Shown here: positions 44,315 to 53,880 of the stretch, piece by piece
How the letters are laid out: the number at the start of each line of letters is the position of its first letter
Numbering within the stretch: the first letter of the stretch is position 1
From: CAYJBH01 sp964370825
GTDB taxonomy: Bacteria; Bacillota; Clostridia; Oscillospirales; Ruminococcaceae
DNA: 64,000 bases
Direction: 5' to 3'
NCBI GenBank assembly: GCA_964370825.1
Contig: CAYJKY010000005.1
Coordinates: forward strand, 1-64,000
Program-made: the position numbers and the translations under genes
The notes under the pieces: model-generated
Database searches by the model: none
Seen by the model: the letters and a program-made list of their open reading frames with translations, nothing else
Told to the model about the DNA's origin: nothing

Positions 44315-45610
44315 TTATATTTTACGTTTATCGATTACCCTTGCACTTTTACCTTCAAAACGTTCAACCGTCTTGTGCTCAACCAACCTTACCTTGATCG
44401 AAATTCCAATGATACTCTCGACCGACTGACGGATTTTTCCGCTTAGTTTCTCCAATTCCTTAATTTCGTCAAACTGAGCGTTGTTTTCCACCTCTACCAT
44501 CAGTTCAAGGGTGTCAAGGTTGTTTTGACGATCGACAATTAACATGTAATGGCTGGATATACCGGAAACCTTTAGCATGGCCTCCTCAATCTGGGATGGG
44601 AATACATTAACACCTCTGATTATCAGCATATCATCGGAACGACCTGACGGTTTGTTCATCCTTACATGTGTTCGTCCGCAACCACAGCGTTCCTTGTTAA
44701 GTTCGGAAATGATGTCCTTTGTTCTATAACGAAGAAGCGGCAACGCTTCCTTGGTTAGGGTGGTAAACACAAGTTCGCCTCGTCCTTCGGTTGGCTTTAA
44801 TGTATCCACATCAAGAACCTCGGGGAGGAAGTGATCCTCAAAAATGTGCAACCCTGCTTGTTCGGTACATTCGCATGCAACACCGGGGCCCATTACCTCG
44901 GAAAGTCCGTATATATCATATGCCTTAATTCTGAGTTTGTTTTCTATGTTTTTGCGCATCTCCTCGGTCCACGGCTCAGCACCGAGTATGCCAACCTTTA
45001 ACCTGCTCTGGTCTATCAAACCTTGCTCATGCAGAGCCTCACCGAGATATTGTGCATAGGAGGGCGTACATGCAATGGCAGTGGGAAGGAAATCGGTTAT
45101 TGACAACATCTGTTTTGCTGTGTTACCTCCGGATAACGGAATTACCGTTGCACCGAGTGCTTCAGCACCGTAATGAAGACCAAGACCGCCGGTAAAAAGT
45201 CCGTATCCGTACGCAACCTGCAGAGTGTCGGCATTACTGAGACCTACACCACTTAAACAACGTGCTATAAGCGATGCCCAGTTGTCTATATCTCCCTGTG
45301 TATATCCTACTACCGTGGGTTTACCGGTAGTACCGGAAGAAGCATGAATTCTCACAACCTCGTTGTTTGGAACAGCAAAGAGTCCATATGGATAGTTGTC
45401 GCGAAGGTCGTCCTTTGTGGTGAAGGGTAGCTTAACAATGTCATCAGCATTCTGGATATCTCCAGGCTCGATTCCCATCTCCATCATCTTGCGCTTATAG
45501 AAAGCTACGTTATTGTAGACCCGTTCTACTAATTCTACCAGTAGCTTACCTTGAATTTCGTACAGCTCATCTCTTGACTTAAAATCCACCGAAAAATCTA
45601 TTGACTTCAT
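44315..45610 (-). CDS. paaK: phenylacetate-CoA ligase (PaaK-like)
   Basis: A 431-residue AMP-forming acyl-CoA ligase. The P-loop is IHASSGTTGKPTVVGYTQGD (about 88-107), followed by YGYGLFTGGLGLHYGAEALG, AYDIYGLSEVMGPGVACEC (about 233-251), KDIISELNKERCGCGRTHVRM and the C-terminal SDDMLIIRGVNVFPSQIEEAML. It activates phenylacetate or a related aryl acid. In anaerobes this gene often accompanies indolepyruvate oxidoreductase, not present here. GGGAG lies before the ATG. Confidence 0.92.
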   Translation of the reverse strand: MKSIDFSVDFKSRDELYEIQGKLLVELVERVYNNVAFYKRKMMEMGIEPGDIQNADDIVKLPFTTKDDLRDNYPYGLFAVPNNEVVRIHASSGTTGKPTVVGYTQGDIDNWASLIARCLSGVGLSNADTLQVAYGYGLFTGGLGLHYGAEALGATVIPLSGGNTAKQMLSITDFLPTAIACTPSYAQYLGEALHEQGLIDQSRLKVGILGAEPWTEEMRKNIENKLRIKAYDIYGLSEVMGPGVACECTEQAGLHIFEDHFLPEVLDVDTLKPTEGRGELVFTTLTKEALPLLRYRTKDIISELNKERCGCGRTHVRMNKPSGRSDDMLIIRGVNVFPSQIEEAMLKVSGISSHYMLIVDRQNNLDTLELMVEVENNAQFDEIKELEKLSGKIRQSVESIIGISIKVRLVEHKTVERFEGKSARVIDKRKI

Positions 45611-45643
45611 TTAAAATAACTCCCTCCTTATTTAAAAATATTC

Positions 45644-46801
45644 TTAAGCATTGCATTCATCGTATAATGCCTTGAACTTTTCTACCGAGCGTTTTATATC
45701 CTCCATAGGCATACACAACGAAAGTCTGAAATATCCCGGACAACCAAATCCACTTCCCGGTACAACTATTAACCCATGAGAAATGGCCTTTTTTGCAAAT
45801 TCGGCATCGTCCGCAATTAATGATTTTGGGAAAAGATAAAAAGTTGCCTTAGGTTCAGCACACTCATATCCTATTTCGGTTAAAGCATTGTAAAGATACT
45901 TTACCCTCTGCTTATATTCAGCAAGGTTGTTTGAGACACCTATAAAGTCACCGGCAAGTTTTTGGAAAATTGAGGGAGAGTTAACAAATCCGAGTGTCCT
46001 GTTTGCAAAGGAAAGTGCCGAAACATACCCTTCCTTGTCCGGCATATTGGGTGAAATTGCAAGGTAACCTATACGCTCACCCGCAAGACTTAATGATTTT
46101 GAAAAGCTATCTGCCAAAAAAGCACGCTTAAAATGCTTAAATACCGATGGTAGTGGAGTATCGTCAAATATAAGTGTCCTATAGGGTTCGTCAGATATGA
46201 TGTGAATTTCGGTGTCGTTAATCAGCTCGGCAAGAGCAGCGTAATCCTCGTCGGTGTAAATTTTTCCACTTGGATTATTAGGAGAATTAATAATAATAGC
46301 TTTTGTTTTTTCGGTTATCGCAGCCGATATCTTGCCTGCATCTATGGAAAAGTCTTCACCACATTCAACCGGAACCATCACCCCGCCAAAGTTATCGATG
46401 TAAAAGCAATACTCCATGAAGTACGGTGCAATAACAATAACCTCATCGCCGGGAGAGATAATAGTCTTAAGGGCAACGTTTATTGCTCCCGAGGCACCGA
46501 CCGTCATAACGAGGTCATCTGCGGTGAAATCTAATCCATGCTCCTTTGTAAGATAAGCGGCAATTTTTTGTCTTGTATCAACAAATCCACTGTTAGGCAT
46601 ATAGCCATGAATACCTTTAATATCTGCGGTGCTTTTAAGTTGTTCTATCAACTCTTTAGGAGGGGGAAGATCCGGGTTCCCGAGTGAATAATCAAAAACG
46701 TTCTCGGCACCGAGCTGTGCCTTCATTTTTGCACCCTCTTCAAACATTTTACGAACCCATGATCCGCCTTTCATTAATGTTAACATTTTTTCCGTTATCA
46801 T
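45644..46801 (-). CDS. pyridoxal-phosphate aminotransferase, class I/II
   Basis: A 385-residue fold-type I aminotransferase. Motifs are YSLGNPDLPPPKELI (about 39), GASGAINVALKTI (about 102), NSPNNPSGKIY (about 172), SDEPYRTLIFDD and the PLP lysine in ADSFSKSLSLAGERIGYLAI (about 235). It resembles the aspartate/aromatic group; its neighbours (paaK, ACT, lysA) would fit aromatic amino acid or DAP-related metabolism. The substrate is not fixed by sequence. AGGGG precedes the ATG. Confidence 0.88.
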   Translation of the reverse strand: MITEKMLTLMKGGSWVRKMFEEGAKMKAQLGAENVFDYSLGNPDLPPPKELIEQLKSTADIKGIHGYMPNSGFVDTRQKIAAYLTKEHGLDFTADDLVMTVGASGAINVALKTIISPGDEVIVIAPYFMEYCFYIDNFGGVMVPVECGEDFSIDAGKISAAITEKTKAIIINSPNNPSGKIYTDEDYAALAELINDTEIHIISDEPYRTLIFDDTPLPSVFKHFKRAFLADSFSKSLSLAGERIGYLAISPNMPDKEGYVSALSFANRTLGFVNSPSIFQKLAGDFIGVSNNLAEYKQRVKYLYNALTEIGYECAEPKATFYLFPKSLIADDAEFAKKAISHGLIVVPGSGFGCPGYFRLSLCMPMEDIKRSVEKFKALYDECNA

Positions 46802-46815
46802 AGCAATTCCCCTCT

Positions 46816-47550
46816 CTAATTTATCTTTTGTACGGTAAACATATACCGTTCACTATCCTCATTCAGCTTTAAAAAACTCTCACCATCGATGCAGGACATC
46901 ACCCTAAATCCGTTCTGTAAGCAAAGCTTTTCAATTTCTTCCTTGTCAAAATAATATTCCCTTAGGGTATCAATTCTGCTGACATCTCCGGTGCAAAGGT
47001 TGACCATCGAATCGGTATATCCATCCATAAGTGTGTGTGTTACATAACAAGTTATATTTTTTTCCTCAACCTCATACCTGAATGAGTTGTTAGCCAGCAC
47101 ATCGGTGTGTTTGTAAGGTGTGTTCATATCGAAGATAAATATTCCCTTGTTGTTTAAAAATGTCGACACTCTTTTAAACACCTTCTCAATCTCCTTGATA
47201 TCTCCGATGTGGTTTAATGCATCAAAGGTGCAAACCACACAGTCAACAGTTCCGAACAAATCAAGCTCTCTTGCGTCCTGACAGAGAAGCAGGATACCTT
47301 TTATCTGTCGTTCATATATTTTATGAGAAAGTTTACTCAACATATCGGTGGAGTTATCTACCGCAATCATGTCATAGCCGGCATTTGCAAGCCTTAATGT
47401 GAGTTCACCGGTCCCACAACAAAGATCAACAACAGTGCTATCATGCATTCTAAAAAAGGAGAGTCTGCGTCGAATAAACTCCGATAGGGCATCGTAGTCC
47501 GCATCGATGTTTAATCGGTCGTAATATTCAGCCAATACCTTGTATGCCAT
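46816..47550 (-). CDS. class I SAM-dependent methyltransferase
   Basis: A 244-residue methyltransferase with motif I VVDLCCGTGELTLRLANAGYDMIAVDNS (about 40-67), the acidic ALCQDARELDLFG-like segment and CTFDALNHIGDI (about 107). It resembles the YrrT/UbiE-like clade with a C-terminal half-barrel that often ends in short antiparallel strands. Target unknown. The ATG overlaps the lysA stop by one base, and the aminotransferase gene begins 14 bases later. Confidence 0.83.
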   Translation of the reverse strand: MAYKVLAEYYDRLNIDADYDALSEFIRRRLSFFRMHDSTVVDLCCGTGELTLRLANAGYDMIAVDNSTDMLSKLSHKIYERQIKGILLLCQDARELDLFGTVDCVVCTFDALNHIGDIKEIEKVFKRVSTFLNNKGIFIFDMNTPYKHTDVLANNSFRYEVEEKNITCYVTHTLMDGYTDSMVNLCTGDVSRIDTLREYYFDKEEIEKLCLQNGFRVMSCIDGESFLKLNEDSERYMFTVQKIN

Positions 47551-48839
47551 TAAATATCTTCCCTAACAATATCCTCAAGGGTTTGCCTACGAACAATAAC
47601 ACGTGTACTACCGTCCTCTATCATCACAACTGCCGGCTTTTGAAGGCGATTATAGTTGCTGGACATGGAGTAGTTATATGCGCCGGTACAGAGAACCGCA
47701 AGTATATCGCCAACCGATGGTTTTGCGATCAAAACGTCCTTACCTAGAAGATCCCCACTCTCACAGCATCTTCCGGCTATTGTACAGAGATAATCCGCTG
47801 TGCTGTCGGCTCGGTTTGCTATACGAAAATCGTAAACACTTTGGTAAAGAGCAAATCTCGGGTTATCCGCCATACCACCGTCAATCGATACATAGGAACG
47901 TACCCCTTCTATCTCCTTGATTCCACCTACGGTATAAAGTGTCATGCAGGTATCACCTACTATGGAGCGGCCAGGCTCAATTATAAGTCTCGGTATCGGA
48001 AAATCATTTTTAGAGCAGAAGTCCTTTATTGAATCGGCAAGAAGTTTAATATATTCTTCCTGCGGTTTTGGGCTATCCTCACCTGTGTAACGGATTCCAA
48101 ATCCGCCACCGAGATTTAACTCTTCAATCACATAACCGGTTTTTTCCCTCATATCCTGTGCAAATTCAAGTAATCGCAGAGCCGCCAAACGGAAAGGTTC
48201 GGTCTCGAAAATTTGCGAACCTATATGGCAGTGTATTCCGAGTAGGTTGATGTAGGGTGCATCCAGCGCATAAGAGAAACCTCGTTCTGCTTCACCGCCG
48301 GAAAGAGCAAGTCCGAACTTTGAGTCTAAACGACCAGTTTGAATGAATTCATGTGTGTGTGCATCAACCTCCGGTTTAATGCGTAGCATTACGTTGACGG
48401 TCTTCTTTGCAGCAGCAGACATATCTGCAAGAAGCTCAAGCTCAATCATATTATCCGCAACAAAGCAGCCGATATCCTGCTGCATAGCATATCCGATATC
48501 TTCGACTGTCTTATTGTTACCATGAAAATATATTTTTGAAGGGTCAAATCCGGCAGAGATTGCGGTATACATCTCCCCTATTGAAACAACATCTGACTGC
48601 AAACCCAAAGGTTTAATGATACGGTATATCTCCTTACAGCAAAACGCCTTGCCTGCGTATTGTACAATACCTGTAGGATAGTGCTTTTTAAAAGCGTCCA
48701 CAAAAGCATTGATGTTCTCGACAAGTTTGTTTTTGCTGATAAGAAAAAGAGGGGTTCCGTATTCCTTAGCTACAGCGGTGACGTCTACACCGTCAAACAT
48801 AAGTCTTTCGTCTTGTACATTAAGATAATTTTCAATCAT
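47550..48839 (-). CDS. lysA: diaminopimelate decarboxylase
   Basis: A 429-residue fold-type III PLP enzyme making L-lysine from meso-DAP. The PLP lysine lies in VQYAGKAFCCKEI (about 64), GIHCHIGSQI (about 200) and ELNLGGGFGIRYTG (about 240) follow, and CESGDLLGKD (about 355) supplies the catalytic cysteine region. It overlaps engB by eight bases. The earlier DAP steps asd and dapA lie at the right end of this window on the opposite strand. Confidence 0.95.
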   Translation of the reverse strand: MIENYLNVQDERLMFDGVDVTAVAKEYGTPLFLISKNKLVENINAFVDAFKKHYPTGIVQYAGKAFCCKEIYRIIKPLGLQSDVVSIGEMYTAISAGFDPSKIYFHGNNKTVEDIGYAMQQDIGCFVADNMIELELLADMSAAAKKTVNVMLRIKPEVDAHTHEFIQTGRLDSKFGLALSGGEAERGFSYALDAPYINLLGIHCHIGSQIFETEPFRLAALRLLEFAQDMREKTGYVIEELNLGGGFGIRYTGEDSPKPQEEYIKLLADSIKDFCSKNDFPIPRLIIEPGRSIVGDTCMTLYTVGGIKEIEGVRSYVSIDGGMADNPRFALYQSVYDFRIANRADSTADYLCTIAGRCCESGDLLGKDVLIAKPSVGDILAVLCTGAYNYSMSSNYNRLQKPAVVMIEDGSTRVIVRRQTLEDIVREDI

Positions 48840-49434
48840 GTTCGTCTATATACTCCTTTAAATATTCTCTTAACAGGTCATAACCTTCCGATGTTTTTGC
48901 ATCTGTAAAAACTATATTACAATAAAAATCCGCAAGATCATAGCTGATTTTTCTTTGCATCTCTGCCTGCTCGGTTTTATTTAACTTCCCGAGTTTGGTT
49001 ACAACCGCAATGAAATTTTCGTTATTATCTGCAAGAAAGTTTAGCATGGTCAGATCATCGGGCATAATCCCTCTTCTTGCATCTAAAAGTTGAAGATATA
49101 TTCTTTTGCGATCGAGTTGCTGTGCATATCCTTCGCACAGTGACGCAAATCTCTCCTGCTCCGACGCACTCCTTCTTGCAAACCCGTAACCCGGTAAGTC
49201 TACAATATAGGCATTTGGAATATCAAAAAAATTAATGGTTATGGTTTTGCCCGGAGTTGAGCTCTCCCTTGCAAGTGACTTTTGATAGCACAACCTGTTC
49301 AGTAATGAAGACTTTCCGACATTGCTTCGACCGCTCAGCACTATTTCCGGGCGGGTGTTCTCCGGAAGTTGCTCTATAAGTCCATAGGAGCGAAAAAATG
49401 TCGCCCTCGAAAAATAACTCTGCAGATTACTCAT
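48832..49434 (-). CDS. engB: ribosome biogenesis GTPase YsxC/EngB
   Basis: A 200-residue TRAFAC GTPase for 50S assembly. G1 GRSNVGKSSLLNRL (about 36-49), G2-region PGKTITINFFDI, G3 DLPGYGFARR (about 79-88) and G4 TKLGKLNK (about 146) are visible. It lacks other domains, as is normal. The ATG overlaps the lon stop, and lon-engB is a conserved pair in Bacillota. Confidence 0.95.
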   Translation of the reverse strand: MSNLQSYFSRATFFRSYGLIEQLPENTRPEIVLSGRSNVGKSSLLNRLCYQKSLARESSTPGKTITINFFDIPNAYIVDLPGYGFARRSASEQERFASLCEGYAQQLDRKRIYLQLLDARRGIMPDDLTMLNFLADNNENFIAVVTKLGKLNKTEQAEMQRKISYDLADFYCNIVFTDAKTSEGYDLLREYLKEYIDEHD

Positions 49435-51869
49435 TGCGATATGACCGGTCTGGTCGATTCGTTGATTTCCGCCGAGATTTCGGCCGTGGTTTTCGCTATT
49501 CTCTTAGATGGTTTTTTTGATTTTATTAAAACCAAATCCAATACTTCGGAAAGAGTTTCCACCGGAAAAAATTCAACATTTGACTTAATGGATTCATCTA
49601 TGTCATACAAGTCGGGAATGTTGCTTTTGGGGATAATTATTTTTCTTACGCCCTCTTTGTATGCCGCCATGGTTTTTTCCTTTAAACCCCCAATCGGAAG
49701 AACAATACCATGCAAGGTTATTTCGCCTGTCATTGCAAATGCCGAGGACACCGGGTAGCCGGACAGCGCTGATATTAAAGCACTACCAAGAGTAACACCT
49801 GCCGACGGGCCATCCTTTGGAATAGCGCCCTCCGGTGCGTGGATATGAATATCGGTTTTTCCGATGTTGCAATCCTCATAATCATAAAGCTTTGCTACCG
49901 TTCGTGCATAGGTGATTGCAAGCCTTGCAGACTCCTTCATTACATCGCCAAGAGAGCCGGTAAGTTCTAATTTGCCGGTACCTCCCTCAATTATTTGAAC
50001 CTCTATAGGTAAAATTTCGCCACCGCCGGAAGTCCAGGCAAGTCCGTTGGAGATGCCAACCTCGTTTTTGCTGTTAAAGAAGCCGGGTTTTACACGACGT
50101 GGCCCTAACAGTTCGCCAACCTGCTTATCGTTTATTGTCATGGTTTTGCATTTACCGGCAGCTATTCGACGTGCGGCCTTTCTTAATACCTCGGCTATAG
50201 CACGCTGTAAGCTTCGGACACCGGCCTCACGGGTATAGAAATCAATAAGCTCATAATATGCGGAATCGTTAAACTTAACCTTTCCCTGCAACCCTGTTTC
50301 CTTGATAGTTTTTTTAAACAGGTGTTTTTTTGCAATGTGATATTTTTCAATTCTTGTGTAGCTGGATAGCTCGATAACATCCATTCTGTCTAATAGTGGG
50401 CGAGGGATGGTGTCGAGTGAGTTTGCGGTTGTTACAAATAAAACCTTCGATAGGTCAAACGGTATGTCAAGATAGTGGTCTCTAAAATCCTTGTTCTGCT
50501 CCGGATCAAGTGCCTCAAGTAAAGCCGACGCCGGATCTCCTCTGAAATCCGAAGCAAGCTTATCTATCTCATCCAAAAGAATGAGTGGATTTTTTGATTT
50601 TGCGATTGAAACAGCGTTGATGATTTTGCCCGGCATTGCACCGATGTAGGTTCTGCGGTGACCTCTTATCTCCGCCTCGTCACGCACTCCACCGAGAGAC
50701 ATCCTTGCATATTTTCTGCCCATGGCACGGGCGATGGACTGTGCAATGGAGGTTTTACCTACTCCGGGGGGACCGACAAGACAAAGTATTTGTCCCTTTT
50801 GTTCCGGTGCAAGGCTACGTACTGCAAGTATCTCAAGAATTCTTTCCTTAACACGCTTTAGACCATAGTGGTCAGCCTCTAAAACCTTCTCGGCATTGTC
50901 TTGATTTAGATTATCTTCGGTTGTAATGTTAAAGGGAAGGCTTATACAGGTATCAAGATAGGTTCTTATTACGGCAGCCTCCTGCGATGACGAGGTCATA
51001 CGCATGAGTCTATCGGCCTCCTTCAGCAACTTTTCTTTTCCCTCCGGCGAAAGGTCTAACGCCTCAATCTTTTCACGATAACGCTCCGACTCATCACGTG
51101 TATTTTCATCTTCGTCAAGCTCGCTGGTTATCGCCCTCATCTGCTCTCTGAGATAGTAATCACGCTGATTTTTTTCCATCTGATCGCTGACCTTATCGTT
51201 AATCTCCTGTTCTATCGAGATTATATTGTTTTCTCTTTTAAACAGGGATATCAACTTGGTCAAACGGTTTACAAGCATCCCCTCATTAAGAAGTGATTGC
51301 TTATCGGTATATTTGAAAAGAATACTGCTCGGCACAAAATCTGCAAGGAACATCGGGTCTTCACTCGTAAATATCGAGTATACAACATCCTTAGGAAGCC
51401 TCGGATTAAGTCCAAGGTAGGATTCAAATGCATCCTTAAGGCTACGAATAAGTGCCTCTACCTCCTCAGCCTGGTTATCCCGGTGTTTTTTGAGTGGTGA
51501 ATATTTGATATTTGCCAATAAAAAATTACCGGAATGGTCGATAGTTGACGCTTTAGCTCTAAACTTGCCTTCAACAAGTATCTTTACAGCACTTTCGTTT
51601 CCTCTGAGTAGCTGCTTAATTTCACATACAACACCATACTGAAAAAGGTCGTCCTTACCGGGATTTTCAACCTCAAGTTCCTTTTGTGTTACCAGAAAAA
51701 CAGGACTGTTATTCTCCATCGCCCATTCAATTGCAGCAATGGAACGTTCTCTACCTACCTCAAAATGCACAAGATTTCCCGGGAAAACAACAAGACCGCG
51801 CAACGCTATTGCGGGAAGTTGAGTTATCCTTGCATTTTTATCAATTTTTATCTTAATTCGTTCTGACAA
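49431..51869 (-). CDS. lon: ATP-dependent protease La (LonA)
   Basis: An 812-residue LonA. The N-terminal LAN domain starts TQLPAIALRGLVVFPGNLVHFEVGR, then come the AAA+ module with GPPGVGKTSIAQSIARAMGRKY (about 357) and the C-terminal Ser-Lys protease domain with PKDGPSAGVTLGSALISAL (Ser about 683) and LKEKTMAAYKEGVRK (Lys about 726). A 35-residue tail extends past the usual end. The start is TTG with GAGGTGGGC ahead of it; no in-frame ATG exists nearby. It heads a seven-gene operon. Confidence 0.96.
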   Translation of the reverse strand: MSERIKIKIDKNARITQLPAIALRGLVVFPGNLVHFEVGRERSIAAIEWAMENNSPVFLVTQKELEVENPGKDDLFQYGVVCEIKQLLRGNESAVKILVEGKFRAKASTIDHSGNFLLANIKYSPLKKHRDNQAEEVEALIRSLKDAFESYLGLNPRLPKDVVYSIFTSEDPMFLADFVPSSILFKYTDKQSLLNEGMLVNRLTKLISLFKRENNIISIEQEINDKVSDQMEKNQRDYYLREQMRAITSELDEDENTRDESERYREKIEALDLSPEGKEKLLKEADRLMRMTSSSQEAAVIRTYLDTCISLPFNITTEDNLNQDNAEKVLEADHYGLKRVKERILEILAVRSLAPEQKGQILCLVGPPGVGKTSIAQSIARAMGRKYARMSLGGVRDEAEIRGHRRTYIGAMPGKIINAVSIAKSKNPLILLDEIDKLASDFRGDPASALLEALDPEQNKDFRDHYLDIPFDLSKVLFVTTANSLDTIPRPLLDRMDVIELSSYTRIEKYHIAKKHLFKKTIKETGLQGKVKFNDSAYYELIDFYTREAGVRSLQRAIAEVLRKAARRIAAGKCKTMTINDKQVGELLGPRRVKPGFFNSKNEVGISNGLAWTSGGGEILPIEVQIIEGGTGKLELTGSLGDVMKESARLAITYARTVAKLYDYEDCNIGKTDIHIHAPEGAIPKDGPSAGVTLGSALISALSGYPVSSAFAMTGEITLHGIVLPIGGLKEKTMAAYKEGVRKIIIPKSNIPDLYDIDESIKSNVEFFPVETLSEVLDLVLIKSKKPSKRIAKTTAEISAEINESTRPVISQ

Positions 51870-51908
51870 TGCCCACCTCTTATTTCGGATATAACTATAT
51901 ATTGATTT

Positions 51909-51937
51909 ATTATACCAAATAACAGAACGAAATGCAA
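51909..51937 (-). promoter_or_regulatory. sigma-A promoter of the lon operon
   Basis: On the - strand TTGCAT and TATAAT are 17 bases apart, with TGG before the -10 (extended). It lies 40 bases before the TTG start of lon. No CtsR-like or CIRCE repeat was recognised nearby. Confidence 0.7.
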
Positions 51938-52014
51938 CATTTAAGCCACAAAACTCAAAATGATATTTGTTTTTATATTATAAAATTCGTGTTTTTAGCA
52001 ATACTCAATAATAT

Positions 52015-53739
52015 TTATTTGAAATCACTCCAATCTTTTAATAATTGCCCGATGGATTGATGCCGATTACCTCTATCATCGCTTATCGCCTTTATTACCA
52101 CATTGTATAGTTTTTTAGATAATGTCCAGCTGTCCTTCGATCTATCATAATCGGAAAAAAGTGCGAAGGCAAACGCACCCATATTATACACATTGGTGAT
52201 TTCATCTATTGCCATACCTTTTTGAAATTCCTCGGGTGACATCATTTTAGAGCTACCCCACATTCGCCCCATTTCATTTATGTAGGGTGTTTTCGAATAA
52301 AAGTCTATATCGCAAATTATAGTTTTTTCATTCTCGAAATCATACATAACAGAACCGTCATAAAAATCTATTGCCACATAGTTTTGTTCTGCTACATGCT
52401 TATGAAAAATGAGGATATCCTCGAAAACCTGCATCTTTTTTTCTAAGCTCATAGTCATAAATTTCTTTCTCGAAAGTGGGTACATTCTGCCCATGCATTC
52501 GGCATTCACCCACTCAAATATCACAGCATAGCCACCGCCTACCTCTTCGTCCGAAATATATTTAATTAAACTGTCGTGTTTTAAATCTTTGTAAATAGAG
52601 GTAGTATACTTTAAGTTTGCCATTGCTTCTTCTGCTGAAATTGTGCTTCTCTCTGTAGGTGCACCAGCAAATTTAATAAAATATTTTGCATTATCTTTTT
52701 CTACACCAAAGCAAATATTACCACTGTCTTGGTCATCAAAAACTTTGAAAATCTTGCCATATTTACTTAAAAACGAAAAGTCAAAAGCCGATTTTAATTT
52801 ACAAGGTATTCCATCAATATATTGATAATAAAAATCTTTTATGTACCATGAGGGAATTATATTTTGCATATTATCGTACCAACTATGCACATCATAAATT
52901 TGTCTTAATGTCATCTCAATCTGCTCTTGATTTTCAGTATTGACAGACCAAACCAAGTTGTGAAAGAAACCCTCACACAAATAGAATTTTAATAATGTCC
53001 AGAATTTAATCGGGATAATTTTGTCGAAATATCCATCAATCATTCCGGTTGCAAAGTGAACACTTTTGTCAACCATCCATCGAATAGATTCAAAATCCTG
53101 CCACGGGTCACCGAAAGACAAGGTAAAATCAATTACATAAATTCCTCCGTCATTATACATCAAATTACCAAGTCCAAAATCCCCATGCTGAAAACTTTGC
53201 GGTCTGTCCTTAAGTAAATCATAGTTTGTGTTAATATATTCGATAATCTTATCGCTGCCCTCAAATTGTATGGGACATTCAAGATATTTTGCTACCTTAA
53301 ATTCGGTTTTTCTTTTAAACCTTGTATACCAGTTTTCTTGAATGTCAGAACAAGGAATGGTATGTATTTTCTTTAATATTTCCCCTGCCTTTAAGCCTAA
53401 CACATATTGTTCTGTTTCGGGTAATAGAGGTATTACTTCCTCGGCATCCTCACCCTCAATCCAGCTGTACATTGTGTATACCCCTTCGGCACATTCACCG
53501 AATTTGACAGCTTTGCACATCGGTATATCAAGTTTTGCAACTACCTGCAAAACATTAAACAAATCTTTTCTGGTACTTGCCTTGTCAAAAGGTGTTATTC
53601 GAAGTAAATATTTTTCATTATCATTCGTAGTAACACAAAACTTTTTATCGCACGACCAACCTTTTTCTATCGATGTCATTGACTTTAAATTAAGCTGTTT
53701 CAAAATCTTCTTCATCCTGCTCACTCCATTCATCATCAC
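52015..53739 (-). CDS. two-domain kinase-like protein (APH-like plus protein-kinase-like)
   Basis: A 574-residue fusion. The N-terminal half (about 1-300) is an aminoglycoside-phosphotransferase/choline-kinase-like domain with the Brenner motif QHGDFGLGNLMYN (about 186) and YVIDFTLSFGDPWQDFESIRW as metal-binding DFG-like segment. The C-terminal half (about 305-574) resembles a second kinase lobe pair: FGVEKDNAKYFIKFAGAP holds a VAIK-like lysine and VAIDFYDGSVMYD...CDIDFYSK resembles catalytic and DFG loops, with Ser where Asn is usual. Start could be the MKKILKQL methionine, residue 9. Substrate unknown. Confidence 0.75.
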   Translation of the reverse strand: MMMNGVSRMKKILKQLNLKSMTSIEKGWSCDKKFCVTTNDNEKYLLRITPFDKASTRKDLFNVLQVVAKLDIPMCKAVKFGECAEGVYTMYSWIEGEDAEEVIPLLPETEQYVLGLKAGEILKKIHTIPCSDIQENWYTRFKRKTEFKVAKYLECPIQFEGSDKIIEYINTNYDLLKDRPQSFQHGDFGLGNLMYNDGGIYVIDFTLSFGDPWQDFESIRWMVDKSVHFATGMIDGYFDKIIPIKFWTLLKFYLCEGFFHNLVWSVNTENQEQIEMTLRQIYDVHSWYDNMQNIIPSWYIKDFYYQYIDGIPCKLKSAFDFSFLSKYGKIFKVFDDQDSGNICFGVEKDNAKYFIKFAGAPTERSTISAEEAMANLKYTTSIYKDLKHDSLIKYISDEEVGGGYAVIFEWVNAECMGRMYPLSRKKFMTMSLEKKMQVFEDILIFHKHVAEQNYVAIDFYDGSVMYDFENEKTIICDIDFYSKTPYINEMGRMWGSSKMMSPEEFQKGMAIDEITNVYNMGAFAFALFSDYDRSKDSWTLSKKLYNVVIKAISDDRGNRHQSIGQLLKDWSDFK

Positions 53740-53772
53740 AAACTAACTAAAGAACTTTATAAGGTAAAACAA

Positions 53773-53808
53773 ATCCGAACATTTTTCCTGTTAGGAAAAT
53801 GTTCGGAT
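53773..53808 (-). terminator. terminator-like hairpin similar to the tRNA-Leu terminator
   Basis: ATCCGAACATTTTTCC pairs with GGAAAATGTTCGGAT with one bulge. On the - strand it is followed by TTGTTTTACC. The flank GTTCGGATTATTTGAGTTTG matches, with one difference, the flank of the tRNA-Leu gene near 57232-57251. Confidence 0.65.
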
Positions 53809-53820
53809 TATTTGAGTTTG

Positions 53821-53880
53821 TCATGTGTGACCAATTCGAACCCCCACGAGAATTTTTAACAGGGTTTAAACCCACACACC
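53821..53880 (-). pseudogene. tRNA-like relic (5' T-arm half retained)
   Basis: On the - strand CTCGTGGGGGTTCGAAT looks like the variable/T-arm 5' half and T-loop of a tRNA, but the following bases (TGGTCACACATGA) do not pair with GGGGG, so the acceptor side is missing or replaced. No anticodon arm was found. Downstream it shares terminator context with tRNA-Leu. A degenerate tRNA or recombined attachment site is possible. Confidence 0.3.

Noticed and set aside
51870..52014. CtsR or CIRCE heat-shock operator upstream of lon
   Set aside because: No heptad direct repeat or TTAGCACTC-type inverted repeat is present; only a standard promoter is visible.
53821..53880. A functional tRNA on the - strand
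   Set aside because: Only GGGGG-TTCGAAT resembles a T-arm. The 3' stem does not pair and no anticodon or acceptor arm can be drawn, so it is listed only as a relic.
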